Assembly: GCA_951640165.1 (NCBI GenBank)
Contig: OX621266.1
Coordinates: 8,928,001-8,992,000 of the forward strand
DNA from: Pseudoips prasinana
Lineage: Eukaryota > Arthropoda > Insecta > Lepidoptera > Nolidae
DNA length: 64,000 bases
Reading direction: 5' to 3'
The translations under genes were made by a program, and so were the position numbers. This document shows, one piece after another, positions 1 through 8,758 of the stretch. The stretch's first letter is position 1; every line of letters starts with the position of its first letter. A model generated the notes under the pieces. That model made no database searches. It had not been told where the DNA came from and worked only from the letters and a program-made list of their open reading frames with translations.

Positions 1-543
1 CCGATTTCCGCGAACGGGGTGTCCAGGGACGCGCCTCACCGAGGGCTATACAAAAACGTTCAAAAGTGGAGGGGTGTTTATGAAAAAAATTTGAAAAAAG
101 GTCCAAAAACCTGTTTTTGCACCAGAATTTATGCCGAAATTTGGGTTATTTAAGTTATACTGTAACTAATAGGTATGAATTATGCTCCGGGATGCGGCCA
201 GACAGTTGTAGAAGCGATCTAGTCGCTTTTGTCGTACAACTCGGCAACTAATTAGTGTCAAACGATTAAACAAATGCAATTTTGCGTGTAAAGTGTCTGG
301 TAAACACGGGAAAATCGACTTTCTACAATTTTCCTGGGGCCGGGAGTAAAAATATTTTGCCCACACGTTAGGTACAGTCAAAAGACAGATTACAACACAA
401 AAATAATAATCAAAAACGGCCAAAAATTGAAAAATTGTGTTGTAAGTTTATATTTTCTATTCAACAATTCCGGAGCTTAGGTGCAATTTCTATTTTTATT
501 CTATTTTTATTCTATTTTTATTGCAATTTATATTCTATTTTTT
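1..543. other. AT-rich left flank, no gene
   Basis: No supportable gene. Positions about 10-52 (a GGGGTGTCCAGGGACGCGCC-like box) resemble the GC-richer core of the 243-bp tandem repeat that follows, so this is probably a diverged copy. Positions about 487-541 are a short A/T tandem of a TATTCTATTTT-like unit. The reading frame at 166-423 on the minus strand has no recognisable domain and is probably chance. Confidence 0.5.
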
Positions 544-1122
544 GAAATCGCGGTTTAAAAATATTCACTAAAAATCGGAACGGGATCCTATATGCGCGAG
601 TGAGGTGTCGAAAGACGCGCCTAGCCGAGATCTATCCGATAAAAATTATAGCGCAGAAGGCGCCGTGCAAAAAAGTGAGGTTACGTTGAAAAAGCTTGTG
701 AAATCGCTGTAAAAATGCTATAAATTGAACTACTTACAAAAAAATCCAAGGTTTGGGGGGGTTAGGTTCGTTGGTTTTGGGTTTTTGAAATCGCTGTTTA
801 AAAATATTCACTAAAAATCGGAACGGGATCCTATATGCGCGAATGAGGTGTCGAAAGACGCGCCTAGCCGAGATCTATCCGATAAAAATTATAGCGCAGA
901 AGGCGCCGTGCAAAAAAGTGAGGTTACGTTGAAAAAGCTTGTGAAATCGCTGTAAAAATGCTATAAATTGAACTACTTACAAAAAAATCCAAGGTTTGGG
1001 GGGGTTAGGTTCGTTGGTTTTGGGTTTTTGAAATCGCGGTTTAAAAATATTCACTAAAAATCGGAACGGGATCCTATATGCGCGAGTGAGGTGTCGAAAG
1101 ACGCGCCTAGCCGAGATCTATC
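544..1122. repeat. 243-bp tandem repeat, about 2.4 copies
   Basis: Units start with GAAATCGC(G/T)GTTTAAAAAT at 544, 787 and 1030, exactly 243 bp apart, and are nearly identical. Each holds a box GGTGTCGAAAGACGCGCC and, in the complete units, a G-rich stretch GGGGGGGTTAGGTTCG containing one telomere-like TTAGG. The third unit breaks off at about 1122, directly against the 529-bp satellite. No coding capacity is evident. It looks like a subtelomeric or dispersed tandem repeat. Confidence 0.85.
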
Positions 1123-1123
1123 G

Positions 1124-2490
1124 AGTGCATATAGTTTTTATAGTTCTAATATCAAAAACTCAAAGAAACGCATCCGCCAACACCCTATTTGCGGTTGTAA
1201 GACACAGGGTCTTTGAGTTTTTTGATATAATCTCTAACTTTCTACTACAAATTCTAGTTTTTTTGTGATATCTAATTATTTTTCTACTCTACCTTAATCT
1301 GTTTATTTACTCACCGGTTAGCTCTCGTCGAGACGCATCTAACGACACCGCATACACGGTGATAGCACCTGTATTTCAAAAGATATTTGCAATTTTAGAT
1401 TTTTCAACACCCAAACCGAGGTGTAGTGGCGGGTAGTTTCTGCCCATACATTACGTATATCTCAATCCAAAAACATACGATTTCAATAATTCTTTTTGTG
1501 TCTATCGTTTAATATTAGCCCCCCAATATATAAAGTAACTTTGTTTTCATTAGAATATACATATATATTTCTAAAATCTACCCTAAACAATAGTTTCTGT
1601 GTACTTTGTACTGAAAACATAGTTTTTGGTCATTTACTTACTATTTTTACATAGTGCATATAGTTTTTATAGTTCTAATATCAAAAACTCAAAGAAACGC
1701 ATCCGCCAACACCCTATTTGCGGTTGTAAGACACAGGGTCTTTGAGTTTTTTGATATAATCTCTAACTTTCTACTACAAATTCTAGTTTTTTTGTGATAT
1801 CTAATTATTTTTCTACTCTACCTTAATCTGTTTATTTACTCACCGGTTAGCTCTTGTCGAGACGCATCTAACGACACCGCATACACGGTGATAGCACCTG
1901 TATTTCAAAAGATATTTGCAATTTTAGATTTTTCATCACCCAAACCGAGGTGTAGTGGCGGGTAGTTTCTGCCCATACATTACGTATATCTCAATCCAAA
2001 AACATACGATTTCAATAATTCTTTTTGTGTCTATCGTTTAATATTAGCCCCCCAATATATAAAGTAACTTTGTTTTCATTATAATATACATATATATTTC
2101 TAAAATCTACCCTAAACAATAGTTTCTGTGTACTTTGTACTGAAAACATAGTTTTTGGTCATTTACTTACTATTTTTACATAGTGCATATAGTTTTTATA
2201 GTTCTAATATCAAAAACTCAAAGAAACGCATCCGCCAACACCCTATTTGCGGTTGTAAGACACAGGGTCTTTGAGTTTTTTGATATAATCTCTAACTTTC
2301 TACTACAAATTCTAGTTTTTTTGTGATAGCTAAATTTTTTTCTACTCTACCTTAATCTGTTTATTTACTCACCGGTTAGCTCTCGTTGAGACGCATCTAA
2401 CGACACCGCATACACGGTGATAGCACCTGTATTTCAAAAGATATTTGCAATTTTAGATTTTTCATCACCCAAACCGAGGTGTAGTGGCGG
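1124..2490 (-). repeat. 529-bp satellite, left array (inverted copy)
   Basis: The motif AGTGCATATAGTTTTTATAG recurs at 1124, 1653 and 2182, a period of 529 bp, giving about 2.6 units. The sequence is the reverse complement of the large array at 54697-64000 (for example TATTTACTCACC here against its complement there), with scattered substitutions. The third unit is cut at about 2490, where the 5' end of retrotransposon A begins; no CCTAA unit lies at this boundary. The 100-codon frame open in most right-hand units is closed here by a TGA in the middle, which argues against a protein role. Confidence 0.9.
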
Positions 2491-2644
2491 TCCACCACAG
2501 TGGCGGGTGGCCGCCCACCCTCCCGTATACTAGTTAGCGAGTAGGGACAGCCAAAAATTATTATTTGCTCAACTCATAGAGCTCCTCCAGGGGATTCCAT
2601 AAATACCCTTGAAGATATACTTCAGAGCACTGAACAATCCAAAA

Positions 2645-3895
2645 ATGGCTTCACAAGATTCTCTTCCCAAGGACACCGATTCGTTGATCTTATCGGACGA
2701 GGAAGGACTCCATGAGGTTTACAAGTCGGCAGAGGAGGACAACTACACTCCCGACTGTACCCAATCGAACCTACCACCCGGCGCGGACTCGTTCCTTACC
2801 CTCGTACCGATTAAGATCAGGGAAGCCAGGAAGCTTCTTCTAGAAGGAAGGAGTCTCAAAAAAGAGAACAAAGAAAAAATAATCAGAATATTTGACGACA
2901 TCCTCGCTTATAAAACCGTATCATCTCTGACTCCCCCCGCCCCTCCAAATCTCAATCATGACACTCTAAAAAAGTCGATCGTCTCAGAGGTCACTGAAGC
3001 GGTAAAGACTGCCCTCCGGGACGAGATGACGGCGCTAAAGAAAACCTACACCCCCCCTCCACCTAGAACCACTTACTCAGAAGTAGCCAAGACGAAAGTA
3101 CCGACTGACCGACTTACATTTCCGACTAGCAAGCCAGCCATCATTATAGCCCCCAATAAGGAGGTCTCGGGCCCTCGGGACACCCTCTCCGCCTTCCGCG
3201 CTGGCGTAACATTTAGGGATACGAACTTTTCGCCCTTAGACGTGAAGTTCGTATCTAATAATAAGATCCGCGTGGAGTTTGACACCCCGGCGCAAGCCAA
3301 AATTGCCTTAGAAAAAATTAACAGCGCACCAAATATTTCGGCGGAATTCACAAAACGACTCAAACCCATGATTATCCTCAAGGGGATTTCGGTCGACACC
3401 CCAGCGGAGGAATTACCTCAAATTATCCACCAGCAAAATCTCTCTAGTCACGGTTGCTCTAAGGACGATATAGTGTTCCGCTTCAAACGGGGCAACAAAA
3501 GCGAACAATTGTACAACGCGGTTCTGATGACAACTCCATTGGTGTGGAGGACAATTATGAAGTCGGGGAAGGTTTCCATCGACCACCAACGGATTCACGT
3601 AGAGGAGTATGTGCCCGTGCTACAGTGTTATGCGTGTTTACAGTTCGGGCACACAAAAAAGAACTGCTCCACAAACAAAATCGCCTGCTCCCACTGCTCA
3701 TCGCCGGCGCATGTATTCAAAGACTGCCCGGTAAAGAGAGACCAAACCAAGGCCGACTGCTTCAACTGCATCATGCACTCCAAGCGTTACAACGGGAGTG
3801 GTACAAACACCAATCACAGTGCCACATCTAATTCTTGCCCCCAATCCATAGCTGTCTTCAACCGTCTACGCGCACGTATTGATTATGGATCATAA
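2645..3895 (+). CDS. ORF1 (gag-like nucleic-acid-binding protein) of element A
   Basis: A 416-residue ORF1 protein, expected to bind element RNA and build the retrotransposition particle. The start ATG at 2645 was chosen because it aligns with that of element B (MASQDS against MSTQDP, then both reach LSDEEGLHEV). An upstream in-frame ATG at 2609 would add 12 unmatched residues. The N-terminal third is acidic to basic with a proline-rich stretch (TPPPPRTTYSEVAK). The middle holds a region resembling an RNA-recognition fold (FRDTNFSPLDVKFVSNNK). The C-terminus has three zinc knuckles: CYACLQFGHTKKNC and CSHCSSPAHVFKDC (both CX2CX4HX4C), then a looser CFNC...H...C. Three knuckles are typical of R1/TRAS/I-group ORF1. 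The stop codon overlaps the start of ORF2 by 11 nt. Functions are inferred from the family. Confidence 0.88.
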   Translation: MASQDSLPKDTDSLILSDEEGLHEVYKSAEEDNYTPDCTQSNLPPGADSFLTLVPIKIREARKLLLEGRSLKKENKEKIIRIFDDILAYKTVSSLTPPAPPNLNHDTLKKSIVSEVTEAVKTALRDEMTALKKTYTPPPPRTTYSEVAKTKVPTDRLTFPTSKPAIIIAPNKEVSGPRDTLSAFRAGVTFRDTNFSPLDVKFVSNNKIRVEFDTPAQAKIALEKINSAPNISAEFTKRLKPMIILKGISVDTPAEELPQIIHQQNLSSHGCSKDDIVFRFKRGNKSEQLYNAVLMTTPLVWRTIMKSGKVSIDHQRIHVEEYVPVLQCYACLQFGHTKKNCSTNKIACSHCSSPAHVFKDCPVKRDQTKADCFNCIMHSKRYNGSGTNTNHSATSNSCPQSIAVFNRLRARIDYGS

Positions 3896-6800
3896 TACGC
3901 TTGACCCACGCAGCAACCCAAGCACACATACTGCCAACACAAATACACCCTCTCCCGTTGTAACTTATGAGTGCGTGCAGGTGAACCTTGGCCGAGGACG
4001 CAATGCCCAGCAAGAACTGTGGGTGCACCTGGCACACAAAAATTTTGACTTTGCTCTCATTAGTGAGCCCTATGTGGGTCCAAATTCGTCGATGAAGGCC
4101 TTTCCCGGATACTCGTTGTACCAATACCCAAACTCCTCGTCTCACACTCGTGCCGCTATTCTAGTTAGGGATGGCACGGTGGGTACTATCGGTATTTCTG
4201 AATACTCCAATGCTGACCTGTGCGTGGTGAAACTCAGCCGAAAGGGTTCGAGAGATCTTTATCTTGTCTCTGTATATATAGAGCCTCGAACAGACGCGGG
4301 TGGCACCATGCGCAGGTTAGAGGACTTTCTGCAAAGGACTGCCGGTTCTACTCACCTTGTTGGCGGCGACTTCAATGGCTGGCACGGTGCGTGGGGATCG
4401 CCTACCTGTAACAGAAGAGGAAATAAGATCTATGACCTGATGTTACATCACAATCTGCATCTATGCAATGTGGGAAACACGCCCACATTCGCTACCGTCT
4501 CACATGGTATTCTAAGAACCTCCATTATTGACCTCACCTTCGTCAGTAACCCTCAGGTAGCCCGTATCGCCGATTGGCGTGTCGACCCGACCGTGTGTCC
4601 GTCGACCGAGCATAGTGCCGTTCGGTTTGGCGTCTCGCTTGATCGACTGCAACTAACTAAAAACGTGAAACTATCCACCTTCTTTTATAATACCAGTTCG
4701 GTCAAGTGGGATGTCCTTTCGGATCGGTTCGCTCGGGAGGCTGCGAACAACTTTGACACCACGACTGACATCTCAACTCTGGACGCCCCTGGCCTCGACC
4801 GATTTATACGCCATATGACCAACGGTCTCCAACGAACATGCGATAAACTATTACCACGCAGCACCGCTCCTACCAACCGCCCCCCCTGGTGGAGCGAGGA
4901 ACTTGATAATCTAAAATCGCAAGTTTTACTAGTCCATCATAGACTCATCAACAGGCGCCGACGACGCCAACCCGTTGACGACTTACTAAATGAAAACAAA
5001 CAACTACGCAAGACCTACTCCGACCTTATCCGCAAAACATCAACTGAGCACTTCAAAGCTTTCTGTAATCGACAGACCAAAGAAGACGTATACTCCATTA
5101 CCAATAGAATAATTAAATCACCACCCTTAAAACAGCCACCGTCAACTCTGAGACTAGACGACGGTTCATATACACAGGACACGACTAGTACTGCACACGC
5201 CCTTCTAAACAAGTTTTACCCTGATGAATCAAATGACTATACTGACAGACAGCCATATTTAAAATCAATTATGAACGTCCCACTTGATACATCATCTGAG
5301 CCCCCCTTTACTTCTTCTGAGCTATTACAGTGCCTCAGATCAATGAACCCCAAAAAAGCTCCTGGATCGGATCATCTGACATCTGACATTTGTCTAAAAT
5401 TTGCCCAACTCTACCCTGACCGACTGACCGACTTATACAGACGATGCTTCGAGATAGGTTACTTTCCTGACGCCTGGAAGATAGCCATCACGAAAATCAT
5501 ACCCAAACCAAATAAGAATGATTACACGTCTACATCTTCTTACCGACCCATTGGACTCATTAATGTTTTCGGCAAACTGTATGAAAAATTACTAACGGAC
5601 AGACTGACTCACCACCTTTATAAGACTCGCACGTACTCTACCCGACAATTTGGTTTCAAGGAGGGCATTTCCACGGTTCGCGCTGTTGACGAGGCTCTCA
5701 ACGTCATCCGGTGCGCCAAAAACAACAACGAACACGTCATCGCGACCTCCTTGGATATCAAAGCTGCTTTCGACCATGCTTGGTGGCCCGCGGTCTTTCA
5801 CAGGCTTCGTGCCATCAATTGTCCCAAAAATCTATACCAAACTCTCCTCAGCTACATTGAAAATCGCTTTGTTCAACTCCCTTTCGCTGACTGTAATGTG
5901 GCTAAACGGATGACTATGGGCTGCATACAGGGTTCCGTATGCGGTCCAACTTTATGGAACGTTCTCCTGGACACTCTGCTCGACATCGACCTGCCAGAGG
6001 GATGTCATCTGCAAGCTTATGCGGATGACGTTCTTCTTATCACTAGCAGCAGGACCCTCAGGCAACTTGAATCTGTGACCAATGATGTCCTCACACGTAT
6101 AGTTGCCTGGGGCACTTCGGTTAAACTAACATTTAGCCCTGAAAAAACAACCGTTGTAGGATTTACCAACAAATCCAAAAAATGCAGAATTGTCTTCAAC
6201 AATACACCCATCCCCTTCTCCAATAATTTCAAATATTTAGGCATCATAATAGACAATAAACTTAAATTCTCTGAACACTGCAACTACGTCATTACTAAAA
6301 CTAAGAAACTCTACCAAAAACTTTCGCTCTTCATCCGCCCAACTTGGGGTGTTCACCCGGAAAACGTATTTATAATTTACCAGCAGGTCATTGAGCCAAT
6401 TGCCTGTTATGCTGCTAGCATATGGCACGACGCCCTGGATCGCGAATACAATCGCAAGAAACTTCTTTCTCTGCAAAGATTGTTCGCACTGAAGATCATC
6501 CAGGCGTTCCGCACTGTTAATACGCCAACAGCTATATCTCTTGCTCGACTCACCCCTCTACCGGACAAAATCTCTGAAATTGCAAACACAGAACTAACTC
6601 GCCTCAGAGGCATATCTTCATTCCTCCCCGATGACTTACCTATCGAAACACCTTCTCCACCTTCAGAATCTCTTCATCCTTCCCTTCGCTCCGAGATCGT
6701 CTTCACTGAAATGGAGTCGATTGAAGACACTCTCTCAATATCTCCAGCTGATGGTGTACAGATATACACGGATGGAAGTAAGCACGATGGCAAAGTTGGC

Positions 6801-7613
6801 GCTGCCTTCGTCGCCTACTGTCCTAACCATAATCCCATAGTAAGAAAGTTCAAACTGCATGATTGTTGCTCGGTATTCCAGGCGGAGCTGCTTGCCATCG
6901 AGCAAGCTTGCCTATGGATGTCGGGCGGCAATCACAGCACTCAAACATACCTAATCCTATCTGACTCCAAATCTGCACTAACCGAACTGTCCAACCATTA
7001 TAGCACCAACCGTTTCGTTGTCCGGATACGCCGACTGCTAATCGAACAAACTGCCTTGGGAATAAGAGCCCAGTTCATATGGATACGAGCTCACGTCGGT
7101 ATCCCGGGCAACGAAGCGGCTGATTTTGCCGCTAAAGCGGCTGCTAATCTTCATTCTTCCCCTTCCTACTGTCACATCCCCATCAGTTTCATCAAAAATC
7201 AAAACAAACAACAATCTGCAACTGCATCCGCTGAATTCTACAATAACTGCACCTACATCAAAAACATTTTACCCACATACGAGGACCTCTGTAAATACAC
7301 AGACCTCGTAAAACCCACTTTTTCTATTACCCAAATGCCAACCAACCATGGTTACCATAAAACATATTTGCACCGCTTTAAAATCACCAACGACAGCTTT
7401 TGCCCATGTGACGGACTGACTGACCAAACACTCAACCATCTCATCAAAGATTGTCCTAGGTTCGGTGTCTCCAGAAATGACCACCTAGTCGTCGCTGGAG
7501 ACACTGATCCCTACAACTTGCTGGACGTGATAAACAGTAAAAACACCCTCATCACGTACCACAATCACATCCATACCATTGTATCCACCCTGAAGGGGTT
7601 CAACAATACATAG
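3885..7613 (+). CDS. ORF2 polyprotein of element A: endonuclease, reverse transcriptase, RNase H
   Basis: A 1242-residue replication protein, open from ATG 3885, which lies inside the last codons of ORF1. The N-terminus is an APE-type endonuclease: VQVNLGRGRN, SEPY, GDFNGWH (D162), SIIDLTF and the terminal STEH (H243), so the catalytic set is complete. The central reverse transcriptase has KKAPGSD, YRPIGLINVFGKLYEK, TSLDIKAAFDHAW, GCIQGSVCGPTLWN and the YADD box at residues 712-715. The C-terminal RNase H keeps its acidic set: TDGS (D963), QAELLAIE, LSDSKSAL and GNEAADFAA. After it comes a CPCDGLTDQTLNHLIKDCPRF Cys-His segment like that of R1-group elements. It should nick the telomeric target and copy element RNA by target-primed reverse transcription. 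Nothing seen makes it inactive. Confidence 0.92.
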   Translation: MDHNTLDPRSNPSTHTANTNTPSPVVTYECVQVNLGRGRNAQQELWVHLAHKNFDFALISEPYVGPNSSMKAFPGYSLYQYPNSSSHTRAAILVRDGTVGTIGISEYSNADLCVVKLSRKGSRDLYLVSVYIEPRTDAGGTMRRLEDFLQRTAGSTHLVGGDFNGWHGAWGSPTCNRRGNKIYDLMLHHNLHLCNVGNTPTFATVSHGILRTSIIDLTFVSNPQVARIADWRVDPTVCPSTEHSAVRFGVSLDRLQLTKNVKLSTFFYNTSSVKWDVLSDRFAREAANNFDTTTDISTLDAPGLDRFIRHMTNGLQRTCDKLLPRSTAPTNRPPWWSEELDNLKSQVLLVHHRLINRRRRRQPVDDLLNENKQLRKTYSDLIRKTSTEHFKAFCNRQTKEDVYSITNRIIKSPPLKQPPSTLRLDDGSYTQDTTSTAHALLNKFYPDESNDYTDRQPYLKSIMNVPLDTSSEPPFTSSELLQCLRSMNPKKAPGSDHLTSDICLKFAQLYPDRLTDLYRRCFEIGYFPDAWKIAITKIIPKPNKNDYTSTSSYRPIGLINVFGKLYEKLLTDRLTHHLYKTRTYSTRQFGFKEGISTVRAVDEALNVIRCAKNNNEHVIATSLDIKAAFDHAWWPAVFHRLRAINCPKNLYQTLLSYIENRFVQLPFADCNVAKRMTMGCIQGSVCGPTLWNVLLDTLLDIDLPEGCHLQAYADDVLLITSSRTLRQLESVTNDVLTRIVAWGTSVKLTFSPEKTTVVGFTNKSKKCRIVFNNTPIPFSNNFKYLGIIIDNKLKFSEHCNYVITKTKKLYQKLSLFIRPTWGVHPENVFIIYQQVIEPIACYAASIWHDALDREYNRKKLLSLQRLFALKIIQAFRTVNTPTAISLARLTPLPDKISEIANTELTRLRGISSFLPDDLPIETPSPPSESLHPSLRSEIVFTEMESIEDTLSISPADGVQIYTDGSKHDGKVGAAFVAYCPNHNPIVRKFKLHDCCSVFQAELLAIEQACLWMSGGNHSTQTYLILSDSKSALTELSNHYSTNRFVVRIRRLLIEQTALGIRAQFIWIRAHVGIPGNEAADFAAKAAANLHSSPSYCHIPISFIKNQNKQQSATASAEFYNNCTYIKNILPTYEDLCKYTDLVKPTFSITQMPTNHGYHKTYLHRFKITNDSFCPCDGLTDQTLNHLIKDCPRFGVSRNDHLVVAGDTDPYNLLDVINSKNTLITYHNHIHTIVSTLKGFNNT

Positions 7614-7732
7614 TAAACAGTGTATTGTTGAATTTTTTCAAGGCTTCAATTGTTCTCAGTGCTAATATAGCAAATACATACGGATAACTATAAAAATATA
7701 TCAACAATAATAAATTGGAAAAAAGAAAGAGG

Positions 7733-7765
<33 letters not shown>

Positions 7766-7963
7766 GTATATATAAATATAAGTAAGTATGTAGAGTTTAT
7801 AAAAAAAATTATATATTTTGACATTCCAACCCAAACTCTCTTTCCCCTCTAAACATCCATTCAATTCTACCTAATCTAAGTTTTTTCTACAAACACAAAA
7901 GGGTGCAGACGTATTCCTAGCGTTACCCCTCTTTGTTCCATATTATATTCGAAAAAAAAAAAA
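7614..7963 (+). other. 3' UTR and poly(A) tail of element A
   Basis: AT-rich, with an A-tract of 31 at 7733-7763 well before the true end and a terminal A12 tail at 7952-7963. Only the last 60 bp resemble the end of element B. The hairpin cluster seen in the 3' UTR of B is absent here. Confidence 0.7.
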
Positions 7964-7973
7964 CCTAACCTAA

Positions 7974-7975
<2 letters not shown>
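7964..7975 (+). repeat. Telomeric repeat CCTAACCTAACC between two tails
   Basis: Two and a half CCTAA units lie between the poly(A) of element A and the poly(T) of S1. This is the target sequence shared by both families, here reduced to 12 bp. Confidence 0.95.
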
Positions 7976-8006
<31 letters not shown>

Positions 8007-8684
8007 GCTGGGAAAAAATGCGTTACGCATACCCGCCCATTGGGGGATGGACGGGTTATGTGGGACTCTCCGGCTACTCCGGCATACCCACTAAAATAAC
8101 CCAGCGGCACTCCCGCATCGTCTATTTGGAGGAGGACTGAGAAACCGGCACAGCCTTTACGTCCAGTCCCCCACCGACGACCGCCCGCCTTAACAGCGGG
8201 GCCCGCACGCCCCTCCCTTAGTGGAGGGGCCCGGAAACGACCGTGAGTGCTCGGCCGTTCCCGCCCGACGAGGGTGGTGATTGGTGCAATGCGAGCGAAG
8301 GCGCCCCCGCGCCTGTCGCCCGCTAATCACCACCAGAAGGAGGGAGGCGACGATCGTACAACCGCCGTCTCCCGCCCCTTCTTCGCCTGCGGAGTGGCGG
8401 CGCGAGAGGATCATCCTCCCGCGCGCGCTCCGACGCCTCCTTTTGCGACATGACATTCTCGCAAAAGGAGGCAACCGCCGTCCAAGCCTCCTCACTCCCC
8501 AGCATGGAGTTGACCACACTGGGAAGTGAGAGGTCCTGCCCGACCACATCTGTCAGGGCATGGCGCAGCTCAGCCCAGGCTGGGCACACCTCGAGGGTGT
8601 GCTACGCCGTGTCCTCCGCGGCTCCACAATCGTGGCACGCCGGGGTTTCCTCCCTCTGAATCCGATGCAGGTGCGTTCCGAAGC
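7976..8684 (-). mobile_element. SART-like element S1, strongly 5'-truncated
   Basis: In its own sense it ends with CCCAGCGC and an A29 tail (plus-strand T at 7976-8004), followed by GGTTAGGTTAGG. Only the 3' UTR and the last part of ORF2 remain. The 5' break is at about 8684, next to AACCTAACCTAACC. 5' truncation is normal for target-primed reverse transcription. Confidence 0.9.
8323..8684 (-). pseudogene. ORF2 C-terminal fragment of S1
   Basis: The fragment encodes the last 120 residues of the SART-like ORF2: the Cys-His motif (TPACHDCGAAEDTA), the CPAWAEL segment and the basic tail ending PPSGGD. A CAG to TAG change at 8602-8604 interrupts EDTA-Q-HTLEV, so even the fragment is broken. There is no catalytic domain. 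Confidence 0.88.
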
Positions 8685-8697
8685 AAACCTAACCTAA

Positions 8698-8699
<2 letters not shown>
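8685..8699 (+). repeat. Telomeric repeat remnant (AACCTAACCTAACC)
   Basis: Between the 5' break of S1 and the poly(T) of S2 lie two to three CCTAA units. Confidence 0.93.

Positions 8700-8758
<59 letters not shown>

Larger units (their letters stand above)
2491..7963 (+). mobile_element. TRAS-like telomeric non-LTR retrotransposon A (both ORFs open)
   Basis: The parts run in order: a short GC-rich 5' leader (2491-2644) with GTGG/CCAC inverted repeats, ORF1, overlapping ORF2, a 3' UTR (7614-7951) with an internal A31 tract at 7733-7763, and a terminal poly(A) at 7952-7963. The tail is followed directly by CCTAACCTAACC. The last 60 bp before the tail (GCAGACGTAT...GCGTTACCCC) match the end of element B, which fixes the 3' terminus. 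The left end abuts satellite without telomeric repeat, so the 5' boundary is placed by the end of satellite similarity. The family call rests on the telomeric target, the orientation and the R1/TRAS-type RT motif GCIQGSVCGPTLWN. Confidence 0.85.

Noticed and set aside
166..423. 85-codon minus-strand frame near the left end
   Set aside because: No domain, AT-rich context, no relation to neighbouring repeats; probably chance.
7733..7763. Internal A31 tract as the true end of element A
   Set aside because: Sequence beyond it (GCAGACGTAT...GCGTTACCCC) matches the end of element B and is followed by a second tail and CCTAA, so the element ends at 7963.
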